Assembly: GCA_012861695.1 (NCBI GenBank)
Contig: JAAOOA010000086.1
Span: forward strand, 21,405,658-21,469,657
DNA: 64,000 nt
From: Trematomus loennbergii
Taxonomy: Eukaryota > Chordata > Actinopteri > Perciformes > Nototheniidae
Reading direction: 5' to 3'
Positions 11,170-40,019 of the stretch are shown here, piece after piece (position 1 is the first letter of the stretch; each line of letters opens with the position of its first letter). The notes below the pieces were generated by a model, which saw only the letters and a list, made by a program, of their open reading frames with translations, searched no databases and had not been told where the DNA came from. The translations under genes and the position numbers were made by a program.

Positions 11170-11870
11170 TATTATTTTAATGGTGTTTAAAGCTCTTAAT
11201 GGTTTGGCACCCACTTATCTCACAGTCACTCTCGTTTTATGTCCCTGGACGAGCCCTGGGGTCCTCTTCAGCTGGCTTTTTAAATATCCCTAAAGTCCCC
11301 CAAAATAAAATGGGTGAGGCCGCTCTTATCCACTACGCTCCCAAACTGTGGAACACCCTACCAGGAAACATCAGAGAGGCCAACTCAGTGGACATTTTTA
11401 AATGCCAGCTAAAGACACATCTTTTTAGATTAGCTTTTTATTAGCAACCCCCCACTTTAAATGTTCTTTTAGTCTTTATTATTGACCAACCTTATATTGT
11501 TTTATTTATTTTATAGGTCTTAATCTTTGTATCTTTATTTCTGGTGTACCTATATGTTCACTTTGTTTTATGGGGTTTTATATTTTATATGTTGCATCGA
11601 CTCAGTTGTCTTGTGTCTAATCTGTCAGAGAGAAACCATTATTTATTTTATTTTATTTTTATTATCATACATAATAATCGTTGTGTCTATTAACCTGATA
11701 ACATGTCATATTTTGCTGCATGTACCTTCTAAAGTCCATAACAAATAATCTGAGGGGAATTTCTTGTTGTTTGTTTTTAACTTGTGATGTGTCATTTTGT
11801 AAAGCACTTTGAGCTGCACGTGTTGTATGAAAAGTGCTATATAAATAAAGCTTTATTATTATCATTTTTA
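11170..11870 (+). mobile_element. 3' end of an L2/Rex-like LINE
   Basis: The open frame 11199-11444 ends in residues typical of the C-terminus of such elements, with YAPKLWNTLPGNIREANS and FKCQLKTHLFRLAFY. It is followed by an AT-rich 3' UTR that ends 'gtaaagcactttgagctgc...' and 'gtgctatataaataaagc' with a short ATT tail. Only the last roughly 80 codons remain and frame damage is evident upstream. A typical 5'-truncated copy. Confidence 0.7.
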
Positions 11871-12594
11871 TTATTATAATAAGTAAAAACAAAATAGCAG
11901 ATATGTACACCATGGTAAAAACAAATAGCAGTATATTAGTATAGTATATGACCATATTGAATTAAAGAGCTAGTTGGTACTGTTTGCCAATTGTAAATAA
12001 AGATAATAAAAAAATAAACGTGAAATTGCAGGAGGTTATATTTCACCTGCATGTATATTGCACACAGTTGTATAGTATATAATGGGTCTGAAATGTTCCT
12101 TTTCCCTCTAAATGTACTTTTAATGTACTTTGTGTTTTGTTTTGTTTTAAATTTACCTCAAATAAACATCTCAAAAGCTTCAACTAATATTAGACAATTT
12201 TAACATCGAAGATTTTGTTAATTTCTCTCATGAAAAAACTAGACAAAATCTACTGACTCCAGTCCAGTAGGTGGCAGTAATTAACTTATTCGTTGGTTGC
12301 CAGCCGCCAAAAACCTCATAGAAGAAGATGACTGATTTATGTTTGTTGCAACTTTTATCTTTGTAAAGTTTTGGGGTTTTTCCCCTTTTATTTATACAAG
12401 AACGTATATGAACATCATATATTTTGTATACAACAAATTTACATCGGGGGAAGACATCTAAAGTAAAGAAAAATACGTTTCATACATCAGATTAAATATT
12501 TCTTAAATACACAATTAGTTTTGATTGCCTTTTTTATTCATTCTGTTTTAATATTGCTACAAATATTGTTAAAAAAGAAAAACCTCAAAATATA
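11871..12594. other. Gene-free interval upstream of rpl14
   Basis: AT-rich. At about 12240-12330 it contains a common fish repeat ('gtaggtggcagtaa...' to '...agaagaagatg') that carries a CTCF-like motif, annotated separately. No exon was found. Confidence 0.5.
12264..12277 (+). promoter_or_regulatory. CTCF-like motif
   Basis: CCAGTAGGTGGCAG matches the core CTCF consensus (CCASYAGRKGGC). It lies about 400 bases upstream of the rpl14 start, within a repeat. Binding is inferred from the motif only. Confidence 0.4.
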
Positions 12595-12597
12595 CGC

Positions 12598-12681
12598 AGT
12601 GCGCATGCGTACAGTATAAGCGGAAGACGTATTTGCGTCAACCGGAAGCTGATACGGCCTTTCTGCTCCCGGACTGCCATC
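12598..12681 (+). promoter_or_regulatory. rpl14 promoter and 5' TOP leader
   Basis: A CpG-containing stretch with an NRF1-like TGCGCATGCGTA (12600-12611), ETS/GABPA-like GCGGAAG (12620) and CCGGAAG (12642), and a pyrimidine tract CCTTTCTG at about 12658. The tract fits the 5' terminal oligopyrimidine start of ribosomal-protein mRNAs, which are under mTOR-dependent translational control. That gives a leader of about 25 bases before ATG 12682. Factor binding is inferred from motifs. Confidence 0.6.
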
Positions 12682-16501
<3,820 letters not shown>

Positions 16502-16514
16502 ACAGTGCCCACAA

Positions 16515-16520
16515 AATAAA
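16515..16520 (+). terminator. rpl14 polyadenylation signal
   Basis: AATAAA 14 bases after the TGA stop, giving the very short 3' UTR usual for ribosomal-protein mRNAs. Confidence 0.75.
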
Positions 16521-16964
16521 TCTCCTGTTCAATTGTTCATCTGCGTCTTGTCTTCTCTTTGCCATCTTTGAAAGACATGTGATGGCTCAGTTGGAAATGT
16601 ACTGTCCTTCTCGTGTGTACTTTAATATAAACTAGTGACTGGTAAATGTCAACTTTAGGCTTACAAACCTTGGTATGTGCAGTGAGCAGGGGAATGAAGT
16701 AAACGTGATGCAATATGAAGGACATAGTATTGTGTGGCACCCCTTTTTAGTCGGTTAATACTATAAAGTAAATATAGCCAAATTAAAATGAAATGATCTT
16801 GACTGATGTTGCTTCAGCTTTGCCTTTTTGGATTTGCTTGGTGTTTCAGACGGTTCAGTGCTGTGGGGTTTGCTTTTAATGTTTTTAATATATTGCTTCT
16901 CAAAGAGGCAACACTTAATCAGTTGTTTCTCGAGTTTAACAACCATGAGACCCATGTATGTTTA

Positions 16965-17155
16965 CATTACATGTTAGTTGTTAGACACTTTTATCCAAAG
17001 CGACTTACATACTCAATACTGTGGGCAATCCCAACAGGAGCAATTTGGGGTGAAGTGTCTTTCCCAGGGACACAACGACATGCTGACTGCAGTGGGGTTT
17101 TAACCTGTGCTCCCCTGATCCGGACACCAACGCACTAACCCACTGCACCACACTC
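16965..17155 (+). repeat. Teleost SINE-like dispersed repeat
   Basis: Begins 'acattacatgttagttg...' and runs through 'tatccaaagcgacttacat' to 'aaccccactgcaccacac'-like tRNA-related sequence. Related copies are at 9585 (fragment), 24560-24760 (with a tRNA-like GGGATTTGAACTC box) and 52036-52140 (reverse). Confidence 0.55.
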
Positions 17156-18149
17156 CTTATATAAGCATCCACTTGTCATTCAGTCACTACATTAAAGAAA
17201 TAGCTGTACTAAAAAAAAACGGCTGAAGGCAAAAAAAATGAATGCGATTTTACCGTAGCACCCAATATCCCTCCATCTTTTTAATTATTCATTAGATACA
17301 TAAAGTAAATATTCATATTAAACCTACGTTAAACTACCTTTTGTTTGTATATGCCATAGTCATCCACACACTTATGTTCGGCTCAAGGGTTCTTGGGTTT
17401 TGCTTTGAGGGAAAAGACACATTTCTGATCTGAGTTCAGATTACACTGTTTTTCTCCCATCCTCACACCTATAAACTCTTTGTTCAGTTATGACATTTTC
17501 AAGCCTTGTGCGCATCAGCGGTTCAGTTTAAGCCCCTGTTTTGTGTAAATGTGCATCGGTAAATACCTATGCTCGTGAAGAGATAGTTAGTGCTAATATT
17601 GAATAATCTATAAAGAATGTATAGGAATTAAATGAATTAGGGATATTGAATATAAGTAGTAACGGATAACAGACTTGAACAAAGGCACACACTGCAACTT
17701 CAATTTAACTGATAATTGCGATCAATATTCTTTCTTGATTAAATAGTTACAGAGCTCCACTTGAATGTTGACCTTCAGGTGTTTCTACATACTAAATACT
17801 AACATGCATTGTGTGTATAGCTTAGTCTGCTGCTCCCTAATCTAGTGGGATTTAATTTAATCTGGATTTAGGATTGATTTGGAGTCCCTAAATGTGTCTT
17901 CACTGCAGCCCTGGTAGCATTAGAGTAGAGAGTGTAAGTGGAATGGTTTGTTTTATAAGAGCCTTGTGCCCAAACGTCCACTAGATGTCAGTCTCAGCTA
18001 ACAAAGGATGCTAACCCCTTTGTCCTTTATTTAGTTATAAAAAACAATCTTAAATAAACCCTCCCAAAAGCATGAATGCAGATTTAGTCTCGTATGTGAA
18101 GTTAATTCCTTTATAGATTAAATACAAGCATGAAGGGCATTGGATTAAT

Positions 18150-18670
18150 GTAACGAGAATACGTAATCGGGGTGCAAAAATAGGTAATCGGATTACTGTA
18201 ACATTATAAAAAATAGAGATTACTAGCAGGATGACAGTGTTACAATACATTTTGGAATAAAGATTGATATATTATAGATAGACGTACTGAATTACCTTTA
18301 TGGTTTATATTTAGGATACTTTTTAAATGTATTTTATTATTTATTATTTTTAATGCAATAGGGGACCCTTGATTTATTAAACAGAAATACATTCTATTAA
18401 ACAGCATTTGTAAACTATTACTTTACTACATTTATATAAAATATCTTCTTTTCTTCTTTTCTAAGGTTATATTGTTACATACACTTTTGTAAAAAGCATT
18501 TTATTTATTTTAATTTTTTCTCTCGTTTTTATTTGCATTGCATTTGATAATGAGGAAATCCAAAGTAACAGAAAGTAATCATTACTTTTGTACTTTGATT
18601 CTCAGATTAGGTTACTGATTACATTTATTGACTAGTTATTGTAACGCTTACATTTTTAAAGTAACCCTCC
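18150..18670. repeat. Degenerate repeat with 'gattactgtaac' ends
   Basis: Words such as 'taatcggattactgtaac' near 18185 and 'ttactgattacatttattg...gtaacgcttac' near 18610 face each other and look like decayed termini. A short relative occurs at about 35155-35215. Class uncertain. Confidence 0.35.
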
Positions 18671-18739
18671 CAACCCTGCAATAAGCAGTGAGTATGTGGT
18701 GACATAATTATAAATTAATTAAATATAAATAATTTAAAA

Positions 18740-18890
18740 CTACTTCAAGTATATATTGATGCGAATACTTTTGTACTTTTACTTGAGTAACCTTTTGATT
18801 GCAGGACTTTTTACTTGTAACAGAGTTTTCCTAGACTCTGGTACTTCTACTTTTACTCAAGTACAAGATCTGAGTACTTCTCCACCTCTG
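18740..18890 (-). mobile_element. MITE of the 'AGTACTT' family, copy 2 (one end only)
   Basis: Contains 'tacttttacttgagtaa', 'ttgcaggactttttacttg' and ends 'gagtacttctccacctctg', the complement of the family's left end. The other half is missing. Confidence 0.6.
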
Positions 18891-19333
18891 TGGGGTAGTG
18901 CTTTACTCTTTATTCTTAGTTTATGCTGCTTTATACTTCCATTTGGAAACAATGATTTACTTTTAACTCCGCATTTATTTGACAAAAATCACTTCCTATT
19001 TACAGATTCAGGTTATTAGTTAATACAAGATATAAATAACTAAGAAATAAACCTTTTTACTTTTATATAATAATACTATAATCTTAGGAAGTAAAATAAT
19101 GACCCATTTGTTTTGTATCCTGTGTCATATAATAAAAACACTGATTAAAGTAAATATGCACATTTTGTGTTGAGCCTGATTAACACGCTTTTCTCCGAGC
19201 GTAGTTCTGACGTCAGAGATGATGGTACGGATGCGCAGTGACCATGGAGCTGTCAATCAATATTAACGACACCGGAACACAAGCTAGTTTCCCTTCAAAA
19301 TAAAAGCATTATACATACGGTGTGCTCACTTAA

Positions 19334-19605
<272 letters not shown>

Positions 19606-20689
19606 TGAGAAAATGCTATGGACATCTTAAATATATATATGTGTTAACAATTTGTAGACCAAAACTTGAAGTGGTTCATTTAGAACAATAATCGTCGGCT
19701 CAATCGATAAAAATTGTACATTTGTGGCTCTAGTTAAAAAGATGTGATAACTAGTCAAACTGCCTGAGGGTGTACGTACATTATCCATGTGATTTCCTGC
19801 ACTAAATTGTGTCTATTTTCCTCTACAATTTTCCAAATGTGTTATAACCTGGGCATGGCATGGGGATACTAAATATTATGTGAAATATACGTTATGGTTA
19901 ATTTCAAGTCAAAATAGGTATGATAAACAAGTTAGGAAATTAACTGAAACTAAAGTAAGAGGTCAGTGTTATTTTGACAAATCTCACATTTATTTATATT
20001 TTAGTTCAAATATTCAGGTAAATGAATAACACAACCAGTGGGCTCCATCAAGCCTTAAAACTGTATTATTCAACAGGAACTGGACTAGAGTCTACTAGAC
20101 GCACACCTCTGACCATTATTTTTGTATATATTTACTGTTGTGCCTTCTTTTTATTTCTCCCTCTTAATGTGTGTATGTGTATATGTGTGTCTATGAGTAT
20201 ATGAAAATATATATGAGTGGATGTACAGGTTTGTATCAAAGTCAAAGTATCTCTATGTGTGTGGTATTATCAGGGAGACCGAAATGCCGTTTCCCACCGT
20301 CCCAAAGATTAAAATATATAAAAATATGTACATACACAAAATACAAATAAAATATAAAAAAAAAGGCACAACAATAAATATATAAAAATAGCAGTCTGGT
20401 AGACAAAAACGGTTGAATATGAGAACAGTACAAATACAAGTAGTGCAATAACTGTCCATTGTTATGTATATATATATATGTATGTATTTTTTATTATTTG
20501 GGAGGGTGAAATGCAGCATATCAATCTCCCTGTCTGTATCACATAGATTGTTGAATTGAAAGAAACCCCAATATAACCTTTTATTTGAAAGCAACGCTTC
20601 CGGTACTGCCCTGCTTACCTGTGACTTTGACGCAACTGAACGCTCGAGAGAGGGGGGCGAGAAAGAGGGAGGTTGAGTTGACAGTGTCA

Positions 20690-20839
20690 CACACTTACAC
20701 AGGGAATATGGAATAACCGCTTTCCTATCAGTCGGTACCGAGTGTTTACCGGAGGACTTGAGCCCTGTTCACCGCACGAACCCCCCGCACCGTCCCGCAG
20801 TGTAACCGGGAGGACGCATCATCATTATATCACTGTGTG
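20690..20839 (+). promoter_or_regulatory. snrk: Candidate snrk promoter and non-coding first exon
   Basis: A GC-richer island in AT-rich surroundings, from about 20600 to 20880. A stretch without a useful start codon ends at a strong donor, ACTGTGTG|GTGAGT, after 20839. It lies 4.7 kb upstream of the 25545 exon, which begins in untranslated sequence. SNRK genes have non-coding 5' exons in other vertebrates, so this is a reasonable exon 1. The transcription start is not defined and no transcript evidence is available. Confidence 0.45.
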
Positions 20840-21097
20840 GTGAGTAGATCTGCTGCGGCGCGTGCAGGGCCCCGTGGAGTAATATGTGTCAAAGAAGCTT
20901 TCAAGGTTTCCTAAATGTGAATATTTTGAGGCGCTTGTTATTGCATTTCATATGTGTGTGACTGTGTGTGTGTGTTTGGCGCAGGGTGGTCAGCACTGCC
21001 ATGTTATTGTGGATGTAGCCAGCAGGCATGTTGACAGTGGAGGGGGGGGTTTGGACGGATCCCATATGGGCATTAGCGTCAATGCAGGGATAGATAC

Positions 21098-21440
21098 CCA
21101 GTGTAGGATGATCAGCAGAGCATTCAAAGATTAGGATAAGTGTGTTTTATTTACAAAGGCACTAAACCTAGACATGGCATGTATCATATTTACAATGCAA
21201 CATACTGTGCTTACAATATACACATAGTGCAAGAGACATAATGATTCAGGAATAAGGTAACACATAATATAATGCAGTGTAGGATGGCCAGCAAAGCATT
21301 CAAAGATTCAAGTGTGTTTCATTTTTAAAGGCACAATATCTACAATGTATATATGGCATTACAATATTTACAATGCAACATACTATACTTAAAATAAACA
21401 AATAGTGCATGAGACATAATGGTGCAATTAAGTTGCAGGA
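21098..21440 (+). repeat. Tandem duplication of about 174 bases
   Basis: The sequence beginning 'cagtgtaggatgatcagcag' at 21100 recurs as 'cagtgtaggatggccagcaa' at 21274. Both are followed by 'gcattcaaagatt', 'gtgtgttttattt', 'aatgcaacatact' and 'gagacataatg'. The two units are about 85-90% alike by eye. Confidence 0.75.
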
Positions 21441-21809
21441 ACTATAAATAGCTATACTGTAGCCTACATGTAAAACATGATAGGGTAAAACATAATGTAA
21501 AAGTAAATACTGTACAGTACAACAAATACTGTAAAATGTTGAATAAACAGATGTGTGCATTATAAGCAGATGTAAGTGAACCTAACAAGACTTTGATATT
21601 CCTGCATTGCATATATGTATCATGATACATTTCTACTGTTTCTCTATTATATCAAACTAGGTAATCAAGTATTCCTGTGCTGTGAGTTTACATTGAGTTC
21701 TCAATATTATCTTTAAAATAATCATACAATAGCACCATTGCAGGAAATATAATGGTGTTAAGTTCTTTGTAAATGCATAGGACATTCTTGAACACTGAAA
21801 TACAAATAC

Positions 21810-21980
21810 TAGGGTTCAAAGTTCTTTATTGTCAAACTAACATAGCTACAGAGTAATTATGTCGTTGAAAATCTTATGTCACAGGCTTCTCCAACAATGC
21901 AACATAATAATACAGATAGTAAAAGTAATACAAAAAGAAAAATAGTTCTAAAATAAAGTGAGTATGTGGAATAGTGCAGT
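21810..21980 (+). repeat. Dispersed 'ctttattgtca' repeat, copy 1
   Basis: Contains 'caaagttctttattgtcaaa', 'agctacagagtaatta', 'tgaaaatctta' and 'ctccaacaatgcaacat', then an A-rich tail. Matching copies are at 26190-26345 and 56665-56890. It looks like the 3' part of a non-LTR retrotransposon. Confidence 0.6.
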
Positions 21981-22978
21981 ACTACGGTCTCGCCTTATAC
22001 ATCCTGCCCCTTAGTTACGTTTATAATACTTCTCTGGTGTATTTGTATTGTATTTGACTAGTAATGGCTCCCAACCTGGGTATGCAAGTGGATACAAGTA
22101 TATTCTCATGATGAGTTGTGGACAGCAGAAAAAACTATATTTTTGCTACTTAAAATGTTATTTATTCAGATTTTCCTCAAATCTTTACAATTTTAACAGT
22201 ATAATTTGGGCCTATGTAATAACATCTTAGGTTCTACTAGTAATATCTAATATTATCTGGTCAATGCCTGCACCAATGGTTGGAAAGCTCGGGGGAAACC
22301 AAATCTTTGTCCGGTAAAGAATTCAATCTTTAATTGAGGACCATCTACAGTATATCCAATAAATGTGCTTGTCAACTAACTTGAGTATATAACTTTTCAC
22401 TGACCTGTACTATATATATTTATACTACTGTCCATACAGTCAATTACTGATCTATACACCTTATTTATACCCTAGTATATACCACTGTATTATAAACCTA
22501 ACCCCATACTGTTGTGTATACCTTTCTGCATATAATGTTCATATCTCACTATTTCTTTCTCTACCTATGTGAATGTCTTTTGCACTTTACTGCTTTTGCA
22601 TCGTGCGTTGTCTTTGTACTTGAACAGTAAAGTTATATCTAATCTTCAACACATTGATATCTTATTACCTGGAAGCTGATTCCAGCTAACCAGAGGCTTG
22701 ATAACCTCCCGTTCATATCTTGAATCTCCCACAAGCTATTCGAGCAGAGCAGCTCCAATAACAGGTCCTTGACCTCATATTTGTTTGTGTTTGTGTACTA
22801 TCTTGTAAATCACACACTTCCAGCACCTTGTATAGTTACACAACTGACTGATACACACACTGATACACTGCTGTGCTGCACTTTCACATGGCGGAGAGGT
22901 TTGGGTGTTTTTTGAGGCCACTTGCATTTTCTCATCTGGTAATGTCATCATCACCTGCTTTAATCCGATCAAGTGATT

Positions 22979-23085
<107 letters not shown>

Positions 23086-23195
23086 TCAGGTGATTTAAGA
23101 TGTCTAGATTTAGACAAGTAGATCCCGGTTTGACGCAGGCTAACGTGTCAGATCACTAACTCACTAAAACCCATGTCGATCCCACCAAAGAGAGT

Positions 23196-23456
<261 letters not shown>

Positions 23457-24559
23457 CTTTTTCCTTTCATGGCAGTTTTTCTAACATCAACACTTACACA
23501 TTGTCAGTGTCAGGCGACGAGTTGAGAAGAATTGAGATTACTTTGTGACTGTGTGAGAGAGAGAGACACTCAGAGCAGAGACAGACGGAGTTGTCAGCCT
23601 CCTATTATAAGAAAATGACTCACTCTTTTCTCACAGGTACAAACTGAGGATCACATAAAACCCCCCAAAGAGCTTTTTAGGCTTTCAACGTTTCATTTGA
23701 GCAGCCACAAACTGCCAGTGGAGACATTTTTTTTTTTCATCTCGGTTACGCTGGTAGGCATGTTTCCAGGCAACCTTTGTTTGGTTTCCAGTTGTCTCTG
23801 TGAATCCAGGTGAGAAGGACACTCCTTGGTCCTTGGTATCACCTCCCAGGAATGTTCTTCACTTGTACATTTAGATCTTGGCACGCAGGTAGACTCCTAG
23901 AAGAGGAATGCTATGGCTGCCCCGGGGGCGTTGTTTCATAATTAGGGTTGTGAAGCATCACACTGAATGACAACCCTGGCGTGTGATGAACAAAAGCAGA
24001 CGGTTAGACGTGACGTGACGCAACATTACAACAATCTAAATACACAGAGAACCGGAGAACGATGATGCAATATATTAACTAGAGTTGAGAAAATAGTAAT
24101 TGATAAATACTTTAACAGAATAGGATTCTTCATTGTATCACTTAAAGAGGCCCTATAATGCTTTTTTTAATAGAGCCGCTTTAGAGATGTACTCAAGAAA
24201 GAATATAAATATTTGCTGGTTCCAGGTATTCATTTGGAGTCGACTGGATTTTCTGCTTGATATCATTGTTTATCGGATATATTTTGACTTTTGGTCGGAC
24301 AAAACATATACAAATGTTTCCTTTTGGTTATAAGAACTGATTGTTTTTACAGTCTACTAATGGAAAATTGAAATAGCTACTGATTTACAGGTCCCTTAAC
24401 CTATTCGGGTGGCCCACGCATCCACCCCCCCCTCAAATAAGAAAATACATGTGAGTTCATGGCTACTGTAGACAACGTTCTTGTTGCTCTGTGTTGCGTT
24501 GTTAATGAGTGACACACCGGAGTTGAGGATCTGTGGGGTTTATTCTCCCAAAAATAGAA

Positions 24560-24760
24560 TTGACAATTTACAATTAAGGCATTTAGCAGACGCCTTATTC
24601 CAAAGCGACTTACAATGACCAATTCCAGGGACATTCTCCCTGGAGTAACTGAGGGCTAAGTGCCTTACTCAAGGGCACACTAGTAGTGGTGTTCCAGGCG
24701 GGATTTGAACTCGCAACCTTCCAATCATCAGCCCACCTCACTATCCATTAGACCACCAAA
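24560..24760 (+). repeat. Teleost SINE-like dispersed repeat
   Basis: Contains 'catttagcagacgcc', 'ccaaagcgacttacaatg', 'ctcaagggcacac' and the tRNA-like 'gcgggatttgaactcgcaac', ending 'ccattagaccacc'. Same family as 16965-17155 and better preserved at its 3' half. Confidence 0.65.
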
Positions 24761-25544
24761 ATAAAAATAAAAAAACTATGAGATCCATTTGTGGCGGACG
24801 ATATTTAATTGTGGTGGCCCGCCACAAATAAATCAATGTATGGGAAACACTGGATTATTTGAAGCCCAAATTGTACCCCCTACTTTTATGCTCATTTACT
24901 TTGTCAAAACTAACGCCTGGTAAGGGATAGGATAAGTGTAATAACAAAATGTCTCATCAACACTATAAAAAACGTCATTGTATACATTACCAGTGGTTCT
25001 CCCAATACCTACAGTATATAGAATAATAAATCATCAGTACATATAAAGATTTCTGCCATATGTTCGGTTGTACACTTAAGGTTTGTGATCAACTGCCAGC
25101 AAAACAAGCCCACCAGCTGTACATTTGTATAGTTCTGATAATAAATAAATGTTTGACAGAAAACCATAGATGGTGAACATTTGATCTGCTTTACATCAGC
25201 ATGTTAACAATGTCCTTGTGTGAGCACGGTAGCATGTTAGCATTTTTGCTCAAAGCGCTAAAGAGCTGCAAGCATGGCTGTAGTATTTTTGCTTCATTTT
25301 TAATGAATAGGAATTCTTAATAGTGAGCCACCTAATAGGATTATAGGAAGTATTGGATTCCATTATAACGACTGATTTAATTGCTACATGACACACTAAC
25401 ATGCCAAGGTTCATGACTCAGTGTTCGGCAGTATTTCCTCCAAAGCGGTGACTCAGTTCATTTTACAGGTTAATTGGTGTCATATTTTCTATATAGAGGG
25501 TGAGTTTTTATTCTCTGTCTCTTCTGTTTCTATTTCACCTTCAG

Positions 25545-25779
25545 ATACCAAAAGGATTGGAAAGAATTGAGCTGGACAAAACTCTGAATTTTTACCGCTA
25601 CCATCCAGCAGAACCTCTTATCGTCAAAGCTTTCAAAGCTACCTTTGAAAGTCCACGTCTAGGAGCCTCCAACAGATCTCACTGTCTGACTTGAACCTAC
25701 TCAGGAGGAAATGGAGAACTGACCGGAAACCACCAGGCAACAGAAGGCCACCACCCCCCCCCCCTGTCCACCAGTGTCC
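25545..25779 (+). other. snrk: snrk 5' untranslated part of the first coding exon
   Basis: Follows a good acceptor (ttcaccttcag|atacc) and runs to the ATG at 25780. Stop codons occur in frame upstream of that ATG, for example TGA in 'ctgacttgaacc' and 'gaactgaccgg'-type positions in the various frames, and a C-tract (about 25751-25764) sits just before the start. No upstream ATG continues into the kinase frame. Confidence 0.6.
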
Positions 25780-37552
<11,773 letters not shown>

Positions 37553-39460
37553 ATCTGCTGCACCTCCACACTTAGTCTAGTTGCCAGCACTGTGAACCTG
37601 GAAATGTTTAGTACCGCAAAGAGTTATGTTAGAAATGTCAAGTACGGGTCCCAGCACATGCTTACTTGTAAATATGTTGGGCAATTTACACAATTAGCAT
37701 AGGTCGCCATGTTTTTAATTTCGGTGGGCTGATTTTGACTATGAGTAGGTTTGCGACCATTGGATATAGAGAGCACAAGATGAAAATGACTGTGGACAAT
37801 ATTCTTTAAATAGATAAGCAATCTCTCCAATACAGATGATCCCCTAAGACTTCAAAACACTCCATCAGGGGTACAAATATGGCAACATTCCGGTTAAAAC
37901 TTCAATTTTTTATCCTGAACGTGTCAGAAATGGACTCAGAATCCTCAATAACCCCCGAAACCACTCCAAAATTGTCCAAATCGGACAAGCCATATTTTAA
38001 CTTTTGTCAACATAAGCTATAATGCTAATTAACGCAATTTATGCTAATTGTGCAAATTGGCAAATCCGGCAGTGTCTATGTGCTGGGGACCCGTACTTAA
38101 CATTTCTAATATCAAACTTTGGAGTACTCGACATTTCCGGGTTCACAATAGGACCCTAGGAGTTGGCAAATAGACTAACCCATCATTTGATTCATACATA
38201 CTGGCTCATGAGTTCACGTTTCTTTTGTTGCATTTCATGTTGTTTACTATTATTTAACACTAATGGTGGATAACTGGGATGAAACAGAAATGCCTACTTT
38301 GCACATTCGGAGACTCAGAGGTTTGCAGAGCATGTGAAGCACTTTCAGGAGATTATACGGGACACTAAAGGGACATTTTAACCTGCTGGTGTGTTTTAAA
38401 TAAGAGACATTAAGTTCTGGAAATAGATACTGGAGGTGCTCACATCCCTGCTCTTACACTTGTATATACTGTATGTACACATCCACACTATATCACTCTC
38501 TGATAAGCTGATCAAAGGGAAAGATGACGAGTTTTAGTATCATGTTACATGGCGTATTTTGTTGTACTTTTATGCTGTTTTGTTTTTAAATATCATTATT
38601 TTTTTTAATGATTTTTTGAGACAATCATTTTATCACTTTTTTTAATTCTGACTGAAATTCTGTTTTTAATTGAAATGAGGACAGAGAAAAATGGATAGCA
38701 GCACTTAAGAATGATGGTGGCACACAGTATTTTGTAGTCTATCACTGTTTTATTTTTCTATCTCGTACTTGCTCCACAGACTCGGAAGAAAGGAAAAGGC
38801 ACACTCACTCGTCAAGTCTCTGCGCAGTAACACGTCAGAGTTTGTACATATGTGAATAGCAGTACTCTGTACCTGTAGTATTGACGGTAACGTTGTATTT
38901 CAGTAGAAACCTGAATACTAGATCCTTTATACACCATTAACCATCACTTCTACTGGTTATACAAGGTTTCCATTGAACCCACAGATAGAAATGTATTTGA
39001 AAATACAATTTAAAATAAATTAGGATATAGGTAATGGCAGCTCTTTAAATTCAGATTACTTCTGGATAGAAAACCTTGTATATCCCGTAGCGTTCCAGGA
39101 TCACGGTAGCCACTGTTGTAGCATATTCCAAGACAAAAACAACAACAAGGGGTTTTATTATAACAAAACAACACCGCCCCTCCAAGTATCGGTCTGTGTT
39201 ACTGGATGTGTGACCCCTATGTGGAATATATAACTTGACAGTGCATGTGTTTTTACTGTAGCAACATTACTTTGAGGTCGATCCACCTGCGTTATCTACT
39301 GAACTAACAGACTCAAATGGTCACTTTACTGTAGCCTCACAGCAATACCAGCGACTGCAAAATGTACAACAAAAATGGATGTGCCATAAATTCTGTCTTG
39401 AGCATATTGTACTGTATGTATATGATAGAGATATATTAAAATGAAAAAATGTGAATGAAG
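37553..39460 (+). other. snrk: snrk 3' untranslated region (end approximate)
   Basis: AT-rich sequence after the corrected stop at 37550-37552. Candidate poly(A) signals are AATAAA at 39014 and ATTAAA at 39435. It carries an inverted-repeat MITE at 37585-38155. The true transcript end is not established. Confidence 0.5.
37585..38155. mobile_element. Inverted-repeat MITE in the snrk 3' UTR
   Basis: Left arm about 37585-37700 and right arm about 38038-38155 are inverted copies. Examples are 'gtgaacctggaaatgt' against the complement of 'acatttccgggttcac', 'gtcaagtacgggtccc' against 'gggacccgtacttaac', and 'acacaattagcat' against 'atgctaattgtgc'. Arms of about 115 bases with roughly 85% match surround a 340-base centre. 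No open frame is present. The element starts about 33 bases after the snrk stop codon. Confidence 0.75.
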
Positions 39461-39616
39461 TCTTGATTTTTCTTTAATTCAAGTTGATGCGCTATTTTCT
39501 TGTACTAATTTGCATATATATTAAAATCCTACATTCAAAATCTTGTGAAAGTATCCTACTTAACTAAAAGCAAAGGTTTTAGTGCATGTAAATGGTCTGC
39601 AAAGGCTACAATCCCT

Positions 39617-40008
39617 GGGTGTTTCTCAATCGCGAGTACGCTTGCTTGGTAGCACATGTCTGCCGAGCATCTTGCTTCAGAAGCGAGTCAAGAATACTTC
39701 CTGGCATTCGAAAAACAAAGAGTGGAACAGGCTAGCAAGTGTGCAGGTGTGCGTCATATGAGAGGCCCCGCCTTACATTTTCCGCCACAGATTTGGGGAA
39801 ATTGGTCCGTGCGCAAAGCATTGTGGGGATTTTAAGACCGCGGAGTCTACACATGTGCAGCCTCGAAATTTCTCCTAACGAAGTACGCCGGGCTCGGTAG
39901 ATTTCCAAGTATGCTGGAGATTGGAACAGTACTTCGGCGGCACTCGATGACGTAGTATGCTTGAAATAGTGGCTCTGGAGAAGCTTTACTCGAGATTGAG
40001 AAACACCC
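39617..40008. mobile_element. 392-base MITE with GGGTGTTTCTCAATC ends
   Basis: GGGTGTTTCTCAATCGCGAG at 39617 faces CTCGAGATTGAGAAACACCC ending at 40008. A 3-base CCT on both sides could be the target-site duplication. No transposase. The interior contains the paired words 'gagtacgcttgcttgg' and 'gtagtatgcttgaaat'. Confidence 0.7.
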
Positions 40009-40019
40009 CCTGTGTTCCC

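Noticed and set aside
24139..24400. Another TTAA-type MITE (TTAAAGAGGCCCTATAATGC at 24142)
   Set aside because: Only a left-end resemblance was found; no matching right end, so not annotated as an element.
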